NCBI GenBank assembly: GCA_029251085.1
Contig: JAQXDZ010000031.1
Location: forward strand, 48,977 to 112,976
Source: Mariniblastus sp.
Lineage (GTDB): Bacteria > Planctomycetota > Planctomycetia > Pirellulales > Pirellulaceae
Direction: 5' to 3'
Length of the DNA stretch: 64,000 bases
The notes beneath the pieces were generated by a model that made no database searches, was not told the DNA's origin, and saw nothing but the letters and a program-made list of their open reading frames with translations. The translations under genes and the position numbers were made by a program. This document shows, piece after piece, positions 16,818 to 25,964 of this stretch (positions are counted from its first letter, which is position 1; every line of letters begins with the position of its first letter).

Positions 16818-19800
16818 ATGGCTAAATTTTTTAGAAAGCCCTCTGGCAATCTTCGCACCCCTTTTTATTGTTTCGGCGCAATGGCGGTTGGCTGCTTGAT
16901 GGGCGGCTCGCTATCGGCTGATGAAAACGATAAAGATAAATTCCAGGGCAGCGCGGCGGCACCGACGATTCAAACATCTCCGGCTCAATTTGTACCGATG
17001 CCTTCGGCTCGAACGGCGATTCCCGCTGTGCAAATACCGATGCCCTTGAGCGGCTTAACTCCTTCGTCGGACTCTGCGGCCACCGGCGGATTTGTACCAG
17101 CCTCTAAGGCCGCCCTCTCTCCGGTGTTTACTGAACCTACGGTTCCGGTTGCGAAGGCTGCGAGTGCAATCCAGCTAAATAACTTTGGCGTGTCCAACGA
17201 GATGGCAGTTAGTACTGCCGAAGGCCAATTTAGGCGGATGCCATTGACTCGAAACATTGCTGGTGAGAACGGACGTGCGTTCCCAAAATATATAGCACCG
17301 AAAGTCAGAAACGGTGTACATCAGCTGAACGCTATTTCGATCGAAGAGTTTGAAACTACCGTCGTGAGGACTTGGGGACGGCGACTTGGCACGGCTACTT
17401 CTCCTGATGGGCGATACGTTCGTGTCGAGATTCCGACCCGTGTTTCTCAGCGAATGGCGATGATTGTCGATCGTCAACACGGATCATTGAAATTTGAAGG
17501 TGACGATTCGTTGCGTGAGAATTGGCATCAATTAATGGAGTCAATCGATTGTTCACCGGAAGTGACCGAGCGTGGGGCCGTACTCAAGACGGTTCTTGTG
17601 GATGCCAATCAGGATGAACTGAAGACCATCCAGCAAGCGGCGTTTTTAATGGGTTTGACTCAGGATATCACTCAGCCTGAAAAAGGCGGTCAAGAGGATA
17701 GTACCAAGCCAGAAGCATCGATTACGTTACCTCCCGGCACGACGTTGCCACAAAACATGAATCAAGATGTTGATGATAACGTCAAGGATGAGGTGAAAAT
17801 TATTCAGGATCCCGTTACCGGAATCATCACACTCGTCGGATCTGCGGCTGACGTTGAAATCGTGAGAAAAGTGATTGCGGAAATCTCTGCAAAATCTAAG
17901 GCCCGACAGGCGTTAGTTGAGCGGATTCCTTTAGAGTATTTGCTGAGCTCCGAAATCGCCGAGCAAATTCAGGAGATTTACGACGCGAGTTACGCACCCT
18001 CCACAGGAGCTGCAAAAATTCAGGCTTTGAGTTCGCCGAATGCCATCGTGGTTGTAGGGCAGCCAGCTGGTATCAAAGCGGTTCAGCAGCTAGTCGGCTC
18101 AATGGATGTGGTTGCAACTGCCTCTGAGTTAGGTGGCTTCGAAGCAATTCCTTTGAAATATTTGTCGGCGGCTGACGCAAAAACCCGCCTAGACAGCTAC
18201 TTTAATCAGGCCAACGCAGGCCAGGGAACGCAGTTGGCAAGCACGCCTATTGCAATCATTGCGGACTTTAGAAGTAACAGCATCATTGTGAAAGGCCCCA
18301 AAGAGGTCATCGCCCAGGCGCTTCAGGTGCTTGAAACGATTGATGTGGCTGAAGTTGATGGGAAAACGAATACCGTCAAGGTCTTTCCACTTCGAAACAC
18401 GCTTGCTGAAGAGATGGCAATCGTTCTCCAGGATGCAATTAGCGGGCAGCAGCCGAACGCCGGTCAGGGTTACAATCCTAACCAGCAGGCTCAGCAGAAC
18501 CAGCAGAATGCCAATCAGCAAATTCAACCAACCCAGTCATCACTTGGTGCTGCCCAGTTGAGCTTGCGAACGATCGATAAAAAAGGGAAGGAAGTCAAAA
18601 GTGGCATCATGTTTGATGTCCGCGTGACTGCCGATCGAAATAGTAACTCGCTGGTCGTAACTGGACCGGCTGAGAGCATGGAGTTAATCGGTGCATTGAT
18701 TGATAAGCTGGATCGAATTCCAGATGCCGAGACCCAGATCAAGGTATTTGAAATTATCAACGGTGATGCCGAGGGATTGTTGACGATGCTCGAAAATCTG
18801 TTCGGCTCTGACACGGCACAGCAGGGTGGGCAGAACGGAACTTCGAATCTTAGCCAATTGCCGCTTCAAGGCTTGTCGGCGACCGAAGGGTCTACATTGA
18901 TCAACTTGCGTTTCTCCTCGGATACTCGAACGAATACGATTATCGCATCTGGCCCGGCGGGCGATTTGCAAGTCGTTGAGGATTTGCTGAATCGACTTGA
19001 TACGCGTGACGTTACGGACCGTAAGCCTCGCGTCTACCGCTTGAGCAACGCACCGGCACTGGATGTGGTTGAGGCGATCAACTCTTACCTTGGTTCGCGG
19101 AATGACATTGTCGCGGACGACCCGCGAACGGGTGGTGCGTTTATTCAAGCGGATCGTTCAGTCGTGGTAGTTGCGGAAACGGTAAGCAATAGCGTTATCG
19201 TCAGTGCAACCCCATCACAACGAGCGGAGATTGAAGAGTTGATTCGCGGGCTTGATCGACGGCCACCGATGGTGAAGGTGAAATGCCTGATTGCCGAAGT
19301 CGATCTGGGGCAGACGGAAGAGTTTGGCGTTGATATTGGAATCCAAGATTCCCTTGTATTTGACCGGGGAACTTCAATTGCATCAGACGGTTCGATTGGT
19401 GGGATTGGTTTTCCATTCAATACCTCGCCACTGCCTGTCGCGAATCTGATCGGGGCCTTCCCTGAGACGATGGCTGGCCAGGCTGTGTCAAATCTCGCCA
19501 CGGGAACGGTTAACTCCAGACTCGGTTACGGTGGTTTGGTGCTTTCGGGTGGAAACGAATCGATTAACGTTTTGATGCGTGCCCTCAAGGATAAGAGCTC
19601 GACACGGATTCTGAGTCGTCCGCAAATCACCACGGTGGAAAATAATCAGGGTCGTGCTTCGATTGGTGCGTCGGTTGCTCGTATTGCGGGAACGACAGTC
19701 ACCAACGGTCTGTCGCAGCAAAATATTGAGTTTGTAGATGTCGGTGTGATTCTCGAAGTGACTCCCCGAGTGAGTCCGGACGGAATGATCGTGATGGCGG

Positions 19801-20357
19801 TTAACGCGACTAAGTCGTCGGTTGGTCCTGATTCTGATGGAATTGTGATCGGCTACAGTGACGGTGGAGTTAACTCGACACCGCTGCCGATTATCTCTCC
19901 AAATATCGAAGAGACAATTGCTCAGACAACGCTAATGGCACGTTCTGGCCAGACAGTTGTGTTCTCAGGTCTAATCACCGAAGAAAAGCAGCACGTAAAA
20001 CGTGGGGCACCTATTCTGTCTGATTTACCCTGGATCGGTCCACTCTTTAGCTTTGAGTCGGATGTCGCGAAAAGGACTGAGTTGTTAATTATCATGACGC
20101 CGTACCTGATTACAGATGATCAAGAATTGACGGCTCAAAATAATGACGAAATGGATCGAATGCACTGGTGTCTGTGCGATGTTGCTGAGGTCTACGGCAA
20201 TACAGATTACAAAGGCATGGAAGGAACGGAAGCTGGGGTCGAGACGATTTATCCAGATGCTGATCCTTCTGGAATGCAGGGTGCTCCGCTGTATAAGGTG
20301 ATCAGTGGGAATGAGGCAGAGGCTGGCAACCGGTTGGCTCCGACGACCAATCGGTAA
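16818..20357 (+). CDS. gspD: Type II secretion secretin GspD
   Basis: 1179 aa, long for a secretin (usually 650-750 aa). A signal-like N-terminus (basic, hydrophobic to about residue 35) is followed by a Pro/Ala-rich region, then repeated N-type domains with the recurring Val-Val-Gly/Ile-Val-Thr-Gly-Pro strand pattern, more repeats than in a standard GspD. The secretin core spans about residues 815-1110, containing Val-Glu-Asn-Asn-Gln-Gly and, near residue 1050, the signature Gly-Leu-Ile with Lys-Arg-Gly-x-Pro-x-Leu-x-x-Leu-Pro-x-(Ile)-Gly-x-Leu-Phe. It forms the outer-membrane channel of the T2SS. The C-terminal ~70 residues are extra and contain two Cys. Confidence 0.92.
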   Translation: MAKFFRKPSGNLRTPFYCFGAMAVGCLMGGSLSADENDKDKFQGSAAAPTIQTSPAQFVPMPSARTAIPAVQIPMPLSGLTPSSDSAATGGFVPASKAALSPVFTEPTVPVAKAASAIQLNNFGVSNEMAVSTAEGQFRRMPLTRNIAGENGRAFPKYIAPKVRNGVHQLNAISIEEFETTVVRTWGRRLGTATSPDGRYVRVEIPTRVSQRMAMIVDRQHGSLKFEGDDSLRENWHQLMESIDCSPEVTERGAVLKTVLVDANQDELKTIQQAAFLMGLTQDITQPEKGGQEDSTKPEASITLPPGTTLPQNMNQDVDDNVKDEVKIIQDPVTGIITLVGSAADVEIVRKVIAEISAKSKARQALVERIPLEYLLSSEIAEQIQEIYDASYAPSTGAAKIQALSSPNAIVVVGQPAGIKAVQQLVGSMDVVATASELGGFEAIPLKYLSAADAKTRLDSYFNQANAGQGTQLASTPIAIIADFRSNSIIVKGPKEVIAQALQVLETIDVAEVDGKTNTVKVFPLRNTLAEEMAIVLQDAISGQQPNAGQGYNPNQQAQQNQQNANQQIQPTQSSLGAAQLSLRTIDKKGKEVKSGIMFDVRVTADRNSNSLVVTGPAESMELIGALIDKLDRIPDAETQIKVFEIINGDAEGLLTMLENLFGSDTAQQGGQNGTSNLSQLPLQGLSATEGSTLINLRFSSDTRTNTIIASGPAGDLQVVEDLLNRLDTRDVTDRKPRVYRLSNAPALDVVEAINSYLGSRNDIVADDPRTGGAFIQADRSVVVVAETVSNSVIVSATPSQRAEIEELIRGLDRRPPMVKVKCLIAEVDLGQTEEFGVDIGIQDSLVFDRGTSIASDGSIGGIGFPFNTSPLPVANLIGAFPETMAGQAVSNLATGTVNSRLGYGGLVLSGGNESINVLMRALKDKSSTRILSRPQITTVENNQGRASIGASVARIAGTTVTNGLSQQNIEFVDVGVILEVTPRVSPDGMIVMAVNATKSSVGPDSDGIVIGYSDGGVNSTPLPIISPNIEETIAQTTLMARSGQTVVFSGLITEEKQHVKRGAPILSDLPWIGPLFSFESDVAKRTELLIIMTPYLITDDQELTAQNNDEMDRMHWCLCDVAEVYGNTDYKGMEGTEAGVETIYPDADPSGMQGAPLYKVISGNEAEAGNRLAPTTNR

Positions 20358-20444
20358 TAGGTCGATGTCAGTGGCGGAATTGAGGCAGCAGAGTCTTTGC
20401 AAATTGGCGAATAAGAGACAACGTTATAGAGTTCAGGAGTTTTT

Positions 20445-21434
20445 ATGATTACTAAGGTGCTTTATTCTGTTTGTCTCTGTTCCATCATTTTCACTTTGGG
20501 TTGCAGTGGCATTAAAAACTCGATGCGAGCCAGTGAGAAGAATTCGCTTTGGAATCCAATTCAAAAGGTTTCAAACGACTCCAAAGAGAAGAAGAGCAAA
20601 TCGGACATCGAATCAACCCCTGTCACCATGACTGCTATCTGGACTGACTCAGTCTATGAGAAGGCTGGTGAGGCCTCGGTTAAGGGGTTTGGTGGCCGGA
20701 TCTTTTTCTACAACGCCAATGAAAAACTGGTAAAAGCAGATGGTGAGTTGATTATCTACGGATTTGATGATTCTTCGAAAAATTCAACGGATCGAACTGC
20801 AGATAAAAAGTTTGTCTACCCGCAGGATAAATTTCAGAGTCATTACAGCGAGAACAAACTGGGCGCGTCTTACAGCGTGTGGGTTCCCTGGGAACCAATG
20901 GGCGGATATCGAAAAGCGATTACGCTCATTCCCATGTTCCGCACTGCTGATGGTGATCTAATTAAGTGTACTCAAACGATCGCTATATTGCCTGGCAAAA
21001 TTCGCCCGGACACGGAAGTCGCCGATTCAGAAGGTGACCAGCCCTACAAGGTGTTGGGATCGAGTTCAGCGGTGATCCGGCGTGCGGGTTATCATTCCGG
21101 GATGGCGATTGCGGGAGATACGAAAGACGTTTCTCAAGTCGGTTTCCAAGGTAAACCTGCCGAGAGCAATGAAATCAAGACGTCCACCATTTTAATGCCG
21201 CCTTCGATGTCACGGCGAATGGCATTAGCGAATCAGAATCGCGCGAGTGAGCCACGTGGTGCTGATGGATTCGTTTCACCAGAGACTAGTCACAGGGACA
21301 GCGTGGGCAGTGAAACTGACGGAATCGTTACGACGGCACTTCCCGGTTTACCGAGTCGCGAGGTTGAACCGGCAAAGGAAAGTACCGAAATGCCGCGAAA
21401 CGCACGGGCCTTCGGGATGCCTGGTGCATTCTAG
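20445..21434 (+). CDS. Lipoprotein of unknown function in the T2SS locus
   Basis: 329 aa with a good ribosome binding site (AGGAG 6 bp before the ATG). The N-terminus is a lipoprotein signal with lipobox Thr-Leu-Gly-Cys, lipidated Cys20. The mature part has a beta-rich segment of about 150 residues (Trp-x-Asp-x-Val-Tyr, Ile-Tyr-Gly-Phe-Asp-Asp, Val-Pro-Trp-Glu-Pro-Met-Gly-Gly) then a low-complexity C-terminus. It lies 87 bp after the secretin gene and could be a pilotin or secretion accessory, but no sequence resemblance to known pilotins was seen; that role is only suggested by position. Confidence 0.6.
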   Translation: MITKVLYSVCLCSIIFTLGCSGIKNSMRASEKNSLWNPIQKVSNDSKEKKSKSDIESTPVTMTAIWTDSVYEKAGEASVKGFGGRIFFYNANEKLVKADGELIIYGFDDSSKNSTDRTADKKFVYPQDKFQSHYSENKLGASYSVWVPWEPMGGYRKAITLIPMFRTADGDLIKCTQTIAILPGKIRPDTEVADSEGDQPYKVLGSSSAVIRRAGYHSGMAIAGDTKDVSQVGFQGKPAESNEIKTSTILMPPSMSRRMALANQNRASEPRGADGFVSPETSHRDSVGSETDGIVTTALPGLPSREVEPAKESTEMPRNARAFGMPGAF

Positions 21435-21495
21435 TTGAGTTTGCTGCAAACTTTGCTTGTTAATTGTAATCAGCTTGTTACCCGTCAGGTGGCCT

Positions 21496-22479
21496 ATGTC
21501 TCTCTCAAGTAGTCTAACGCGTGCCGCAGTTGTGGTGAACAGTTTATCGACTGACCATGCGGCACGAGTTTTATCTAGGCTAGAGCCAGACGACATTAAG
21601 TCGGTTCTAGCGGCCATTTCACAGCTAAAACACTCTACGCCGCTGGAGGTCCGGAATTCTATCGAGCGGTTCGCATCAGAGACCGGGACGGAGATTAATC
21701 GCCGAGACCACGTGAGCAGTAATGACTCGGCCAACTCGGATCCTCTTGAATCCAACACGCTGGGTTACCGTTCAGTGAGCACTACTTGTGAGTCGGAGTT
21801 GCCATTTTCATTTCTGAAGACGGTCGATCACGCGATCAAACTCCAGTTGCTGCAGGATGAACATCCGAGAAATATCGCACTGGTGCTGTCTTGCGTACAG
21901 CCCGAAGCAGCGTCTGACTTGATTTCCTCACTCGATCCAATTCTTCGTGTCACGGTTTTAAAGAGGATCTGTGAGCTAGAAGAGCTCGACCCGGAAGAAA
22001 TTGCGTATCTTGGTTTCGAGTTAAAATCACGCCTTGAGAAATTGAGCGGATTGGAACAAGAGCCAGCCCTTGGGATCGACGTTGCTTCCCGAGTATTGAG
22101 TGGTGTGGATGAAACAGTACAGTACTCACTGTTAGCTGAGATTGATCAAGCTGATCCGGATATGGCGCGGTTTTTGAAGAACTCAGTCCTTGTGTTTGAG
22201 GATTTGGAGCGTTTGGATTCAGGTGATCTGAAACTGGTTCTATCGCAGTTAGACACATCAGTCTGGGCACCGGCGCTCAAAAATGCCAACTCCTCACTGC
22301 AAGTTCGCATATTCGATGTCTTAGCCGAGAAGCCAGCAGAGTTACTCGCCTTGGAAATGGATCAACTGGCAACCGTCGATCAGACTAGCCAGCAGTCAGC
22401 GCGAAAGACAGTAGTCAAAGCGATGCTGGATTTATCGCTGAGCGGTTCCATAGAGTTTCGGAAGCAACTCGCAGGTTAG
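21496..22479 (+). CDS. FliG-family protein (rotor-protein paralogue)
   Basis: Start chosen at ATG 21496 (AGGTGG just upstream), giving about 327 aa, the length of FliG. All three FliG parts can be followed: an N-terminal segment (Ala-Ala-Val-Val-Val-Asn-Ser-Leu-Ser, then Val-Leu-Ser-Arg-Leu-Glu-Pro-Asp-Asp), a middle domain with Asp-Glu-His-Pro-Arg-Asn-Ile-Ala-Leu-Val-Leu (EHPQ-type motif), and a C-terminal domain with Glu-Ile-Asp-x-x-Asp-Pro-Asp-x-Ala and Val-Phe-Glu-Asp-Leu-x-x-Leu-Asp. The torque-helix segment after Leu-Asp reads Ser-Gly-Asp instead of the usual Asp-Arg-Ser, and the Gly-Pro-Val-Arg motif reads Ala-Thr-Val-Asp. No other flagellar gene is nearby. It sits behind the T2SS genes in the same direction. 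Confidence 0.82.
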   Translation: MSLSSSLTRAAVVVNSLSTDHAARVLSRLEPDDIKSVLAAISQLKHSTPLEVRNSIERFASETGTEINRRDHVSSNDSANSDPLESNTLGYRSVSTTCESELPFSFLKTVDHAIKLQLLQDEHPRNIALVLSCVQPEAASDLISSLDPILRVTVLKRICELEELDPEEIAYLGFELKSRLEKLSGLEQEPALGIDVASRVLSGVDETVQYSLLAEIDQADPDMARFLKNSVLVFEDLERLDSGDLKLVLSQLDTSVWAPALKNANSSLQVRIFDVLAEKPAELLALEMDQLATVDQTSQQSARKTVVKAMLDLSLSGSIEFRKQLAG

Positions 22480-22508
22480 GAAAAATAAATAGAGTTCCGG
22501 GATATGAT

Positions 22509-23237
22509 TTATCCCTCGACGACTTTTCCAATCATTTTTCCAGCGAGCTTGATCGCATTCATAGGGATCGAGTGTGGCCCGTGGAACTCGATAAATTCAA
22601 CTTGATGTTCAGTTGATTCGAGCATTTCCTTCAAAGCTCTCGCTCCGTCGATGGGCAGAATAGGGTCGATGATCCCGTGAGACTGAGCAATATTCAGTGG
22701 AGCTTGCCTCGCCGCCTCGGTAGTCCATCGTTCTGAATCAATCAGGGCGCCTGACCAGACTATCAGACCGCCTAAGGCTTCTGGGTAGTGAAGCGCGACG
22801 TCGGTGGCCAGCATCGAACCTTGGGAAAAACCACCCACGATTATCTTTGTCGGGGGAAGTGAGAATTCATGACGACAGTGATCAATCACGTAGGTCAAAT
22901 CAATTCTTCTCTGCGGGAGAAGGTCGGGTGACTCATCCTGCATTTCTCGCGTCTCTCCGTTCATCATGAGGGATTGAATTTTCTCAATATCGATCATCCA
23001 CCAGGCTCGGGAATCAAACAAAGGGTCTAACTCGATCGGAGCAGCTGGGAAAATGTAAACTGCATCTTGTTGAGCCTTCCCCATCTTGATCACTTTTTCA
23101 GCAAGGCTCACTAAGTCGGTGCCAGGAGCTCCGAAACCATGACAAAGAATTACCGCGGCAGTAGGAGTTTGGCAGGTCTCGTTTTTCACGAGGATACAAT
23201 CCAACTCGCCAATTTTGACTTCCGTTTTTTGAATCAT
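22509..23237 (-). CDS. Carboxylesterase/phospholipase-type alpha/beta hydrolase
   Basis: 242 aa without a signal peptide, so cytoplasmic. The fold and length match the Abhydrolase_2 (carboxylesterase, YpfH-like) family. Nucleophile elbow Gly-Gly-Phe-Ser-Gln-Gly with Ser138; acid Asp191 (Ile-Ile-Asp-Pro-Ile-Leu-Pro) and base His222 (Phe-His-Gly-Pro-His-Ser-Ile-Pro). An oxyanion segment His-Gly-Phe-Gly lies near residue 33-36. All catalytic residues are present, so an active esterase or thioesterase on small acyl esters is expected; the substrate is unknown. It is convergent with the FliG-like gene. Confidence 0.82.
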   Translation of the reverse strand: MIQKTEVKIGELDCILVKNETCQTPTAAVILCHGFGAPGTDLVSLAEKVIKMGKAQQDAVYIFPAAPIELDPLFDSRAWWMIDIEKIQSLMMNGETREMQDESPDLLPQRRIDLTYVIDHCRHEFSLPPTKIIVGGFSQGSMLATDVALHYPEALGGLIVWSGALIDSERWTTEAARQAPLNIAQSHGIIDPILPIDGARALKEMLESTEHQVEFIEFHGPHSIPMNAIKLAGKMIGKVVEG

Positions 23238-23308
23238 GTTGTGGTGGTAGTTAGTTGAATCTAAAGAGTGTGGAAAGACTTGGTCGAGTCGATAACCGTT
23301 GCGTGAGG

Positions 23309-24109
23309 TTATTGGGAGTGGTTTTTAAAACCACCATTTACCGGAAAAATCTGACCGGAGACAAAACTTGCCGCTGAGGAGCAGAGAAAAACGGCAACCG
23401 CGGCAACGTCGTCTGGCGTACCCCAGCGTTGCATCAGCGAATCTTGCGTGGCTCGGTTAGACCAGTAATCGGAAGTTTGCTCTCCCCATTCGGTTTTAAT
23501 CCAACCCGGAGCGATACAATTGACCCTTACTTCGGGTGAAAGAGATTGAGCAAGGCTCTTGGTCATCGCCATGATGGCGCCTTTGGTAGTTGCGAATAGT
23601 TCTCCGCTATCACCTTCCATGCCCTGCGCTGCCTGATCCCAACCCATATTTAAAATTACGCTCTGCCCTGCCCCGTTGGATTGCTCCCGCATTTTCTTAC
23701 CGGCTCGTCTGGAAAGCATCAAAGTAGAATTCACATCGACTTGCCATAGGAATTTTAGTTTGTCTTCGAGTGTTTGCTCAGCAGGATTCCCTGTCAAAAC
23801 ATCTCCTCCCGCGTTGTTGATCCAAAAATCAACACTCCCCTTCCAGTCCCAAGCTTTGGAAATCATGGCATCCCAGTCGGGGGATTCGAGAAAGTCTTGA
23901 AAAATGATTTGGCAGTCGACACCCAGATTTAGAATTTCAGCCTCGACTTTCCGGATTTTTTCAGATTCGCGCCGGCAATGAATCAAAGTATTCACTCCCT
24001 GTTTAGCAAGGGAAATTGCGATGGCGCGACCGATGCCGGAGGATGAACCCGTTACCATCGCAGTTTTACCAGTCAGTGAATTGATCGAGGCTTGGGGACC
24101 TGAGCTCAT
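23309..24109 (-). CDS. Short-chain dehydrogenase/reductase homologue lacking catalytic Tyr
   Basis: Start ATG at 24109 behind AGGAGG at 24115-24120; the frame is open further upstream but without such a site. About 266 aa. The Rossmann motif Thr-Gly-Ser-Ser-Ser-Gly-Ile-Gly and the Asn-Asn-Ala-Gly motif are intact, as is the C-terminal Asn-Cys-Ile-Ala-Pro-Gly-Trp-Ile. At the catalytic site, however, the Tyr-x-x-x-Lys motif reads Phe-Ala-Thr-Thr-Lys (codon TTC), and the preceding strand reads Leu-Asn-Met-Gly-Trp rather than the usual Ile-Ser-Ser. Nucleotide binding is likely retained, classical dehydrogenase chemistry is doubtful. It lies about 70 bp upstream of the esterase gene in the same direction. 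Confidence 0.8.
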   Translation of the reverse strand: MSSGPQASINSLTGKTAMVTGSSSGIGRAIAISLAKQGVNTLIHCRRESEKIRKVEAEILNLGVDCQIIFQDFLESPDWDAMISKAWDWKGSVDFWINNAGGDVLTGNPAEQTLEDKLKFLWQVDVNSTLMLSRRAGKKMREQSNGAGQSVILNMGWDQAAQGMEGDSGELFATTKGAIMAMTKSLAQSLSPEVRVNCIAPGWIKTEWGEQTSDYWSNRATQDSLMQRWGTPDDVAAVAVFLCSSAASFVSGQIFPVNGGFKNHSQ

Positions 24110-24314
24110 GTTTGCCTCCTGTGATGACTGGAACTTTTGGGAAGTAAAACTTATGAATAGTAAACTGTTCGAAGCCGATTGGTTCAAACTATCATCGCAC
24201 TGATTGGACTGGGAACCAAGACCACACGACAACCGGTTCCCATTTTAGATTAAGCTGTCGCGGATCGAATTGGCGAAATGTCTTAATCAAGTAGCAGTTT
24301 AATCCAAGTGAGGG

Positions 24315-25964
24315 TCATTCTGTTTCGTCAAGCAACGGGAGTGAAAAACACGCGGCTTCACGTTCACTTCGCAGCAGCACTAGATTTCCAGAAATTGCAA
24401 TTGTGTTCCAGCAAATTCCCGAAATCGTTTTGAATTTTCCAAGTTCTTCATAACCGTCAGGCGTCGCTTGAACCAAATGTAAAGTACCGGTTTCTGAATG
24501 GACAAGTAGTTTGTTTCCAACAAGAAAAATCTGCCCATTACCAAATCGACCTCTTTGCTTCCAAATGCGCTCGAGGGTATCGACCTTGGTGCATTCGAGG
24601 TATCCATCGGAGAGTGTGTAAACGTATCCGTCGTGAACAATTGGATTGGTGAGTTTTGTTTTCATCACTCGCGGGTTTTTATAGAGCGGGGTGGCAACCC
24701 ATTTGTCCCCTTCCTGTTTGACTTGAATTAACTCACCGCCAAGGCTGTACCCTTTCGATAAAATCAGCCGCTCTTCGTCGACAATGGTAACCTGCGAGCA
24801 GTTCGCATCGGCATTGCTATTTCCAGGTCTGTCGAAGTTCCACAGTTCTTTACCGGTTTCGATGTCGTGGCCGACCGCGCAGTCTTCCGCCATGAAAAGA
24901 ATCTGCTTTTTTCCTCCGAGAGTCGCCAAAGAAGGCGAACCGTAAGAGGGCATTCGGTTTCCACCTCGCCACTTTTCCTCGCCCGTTTCTTTGTCGAACG
25001 CAATCAGTGTGCAGGTGGTTTCCGGTTGACCATCGGCACCGCCCGCAGGAACGATAACTAGATCGTCGACGATTAATGGCGAGCCACTTCGCCCCCACAT
25101 CAATCTCGAGTTTTCCATGGTGTAATCCAGGCCCATGCTATTTTGAGATTTGAGTTGCTCAATACCGACGAGTCCCGGAACATCGGCCGACCATATTAAC
25201 TCACCGGTTCCGCCATCAAGGCAGTCAAGCACGCCAGTTCCACTGGTGATGTAGACCTTTCCTTGATCGATCGTGGGGGTCGCCCGTGGGCCTACTTTTC
25301 CCATTGCGGCCAAGTCTTCATGTCGCCGAGTGACTCGATTGATCCACTTTAGTTCACCCGTGTTGATTTCATAACAGGTGACGCATTCTTCAGCACCCCG
25401 CTGTTCCTGCGTAATGGCAAAACCATTGACAACGGCAAACCCAGACCAGCCTTCACCGACGTCAATTTTCCAAAGACTCTGCGGAGAGTCGGCCCAGTCC
25501 TCTGAAAGTTTGATATCAGTAATCTTTCCATTTCGATTTGGCCCCATGAACTGGGGGAAATCAGCCGGGCCTGAGGTTTTCAAATCAATTGAAGAAACGG
25601 AGGCGGTTGCCGGTTCAACGTAATCGCCTGCATCAGACCAGAATCTTGGCTTGAAGCCTCGGAAAGCGACGTCGCCACCAAGATTGGGATAATAGAGGGT
25701 GAAAAATATCGTGGGGACTGCGAAAATCAGAACCCCGAGTTTCCAGCGGCGTGCGGAAAAAAATGCCCAGAGGCCCCAGCCAATGATTCCCAGCATGCCG
25801 AACAGCATGGTTAACAGCCAGGCAATTGCCGGATCGACTCCATACTGTTCGTTTAAATAAAACGCTTGCCAATGGAGAAAAAACAAGCATAACGTGACGA
25901 TGCCGGTCAGGGTCAGCATCAAGCGTGGGTAGCGGGTCGCTCGTCCAGAGTTTTCAGAATTCAT
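24315..25964 (-). CDS. Membrane-anchored PQQ-like beta-propeller protein
   Basis: 549 aa. Three hydrophobic segments occupy about residues 15-100. The rest is a beta-propeller of PQQ/BamB type, with repeated Gly-(x)-(Leu/Lys)-x-Trp blades such as Thr-Gly-Glu-Leu-Lys-Trp, Thr-Gly-Glu-Leu-Ile-Trp, Thr-Gly-Glu-Glu-Lys-Trp and Thr-Gly-Lys-Glu-Leu-Trp, and the opening Phe-Pro-Gln-Phe-Met-Gly-Pro-Asn-Arg motif typical of planctomycete paralogues. True quinoprotein dehydrogenase active-site residues are not obvious, so a structural or binding role is as likely. A second family member is at 41192-42502. Confidence 0.82.
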   Translation of the reverse strand: MNSENSGRATRYPRLMLTLTGIVTLCLFFLHWQAFYLNEQYGVDPAIAWLLTMLFGMLGIIGWGLWAFFSARRWKLGVLIFAVPTIFFTLYYPNLGGDVAFRGFKPRFWSDAGDYVEPATASVSSIDLKTSGPADFPQFMGPNRNGKITDIKLSEDWADSPQSLWKIDVGEGWSGFAVVNGFAITQEQRGAEECVTCYEINTGELKWINRVTRRHEDLAAMGKVGPRATPTIDQGKVYITSGTGVLDCLDGGTGELIWSADVPGLVGIEQLKSQNSMGLDYTMENSRLMWGRSGSPLIVDDLVIVPAGGADGQPETTCTLIAFDKETGEEKWRGGNRMPSYGSPSLATLGGKKQILFMAEDCAVGHDIETGKELWNFDRPGNSNADANCSQVTIVDEERLILSKGYSLGGELIQVKQEGDKWVATPLYKNPRVMKTKLTNPIVHDGYVYTLSDGYLECTKVDTLERIWKQRGRFGNGQIFLVGNKLLVHSETGTLHLVQATPDGYEELGKFKTISGICWNTIAISGNLVLLRSEREAACFSLPLLDETE

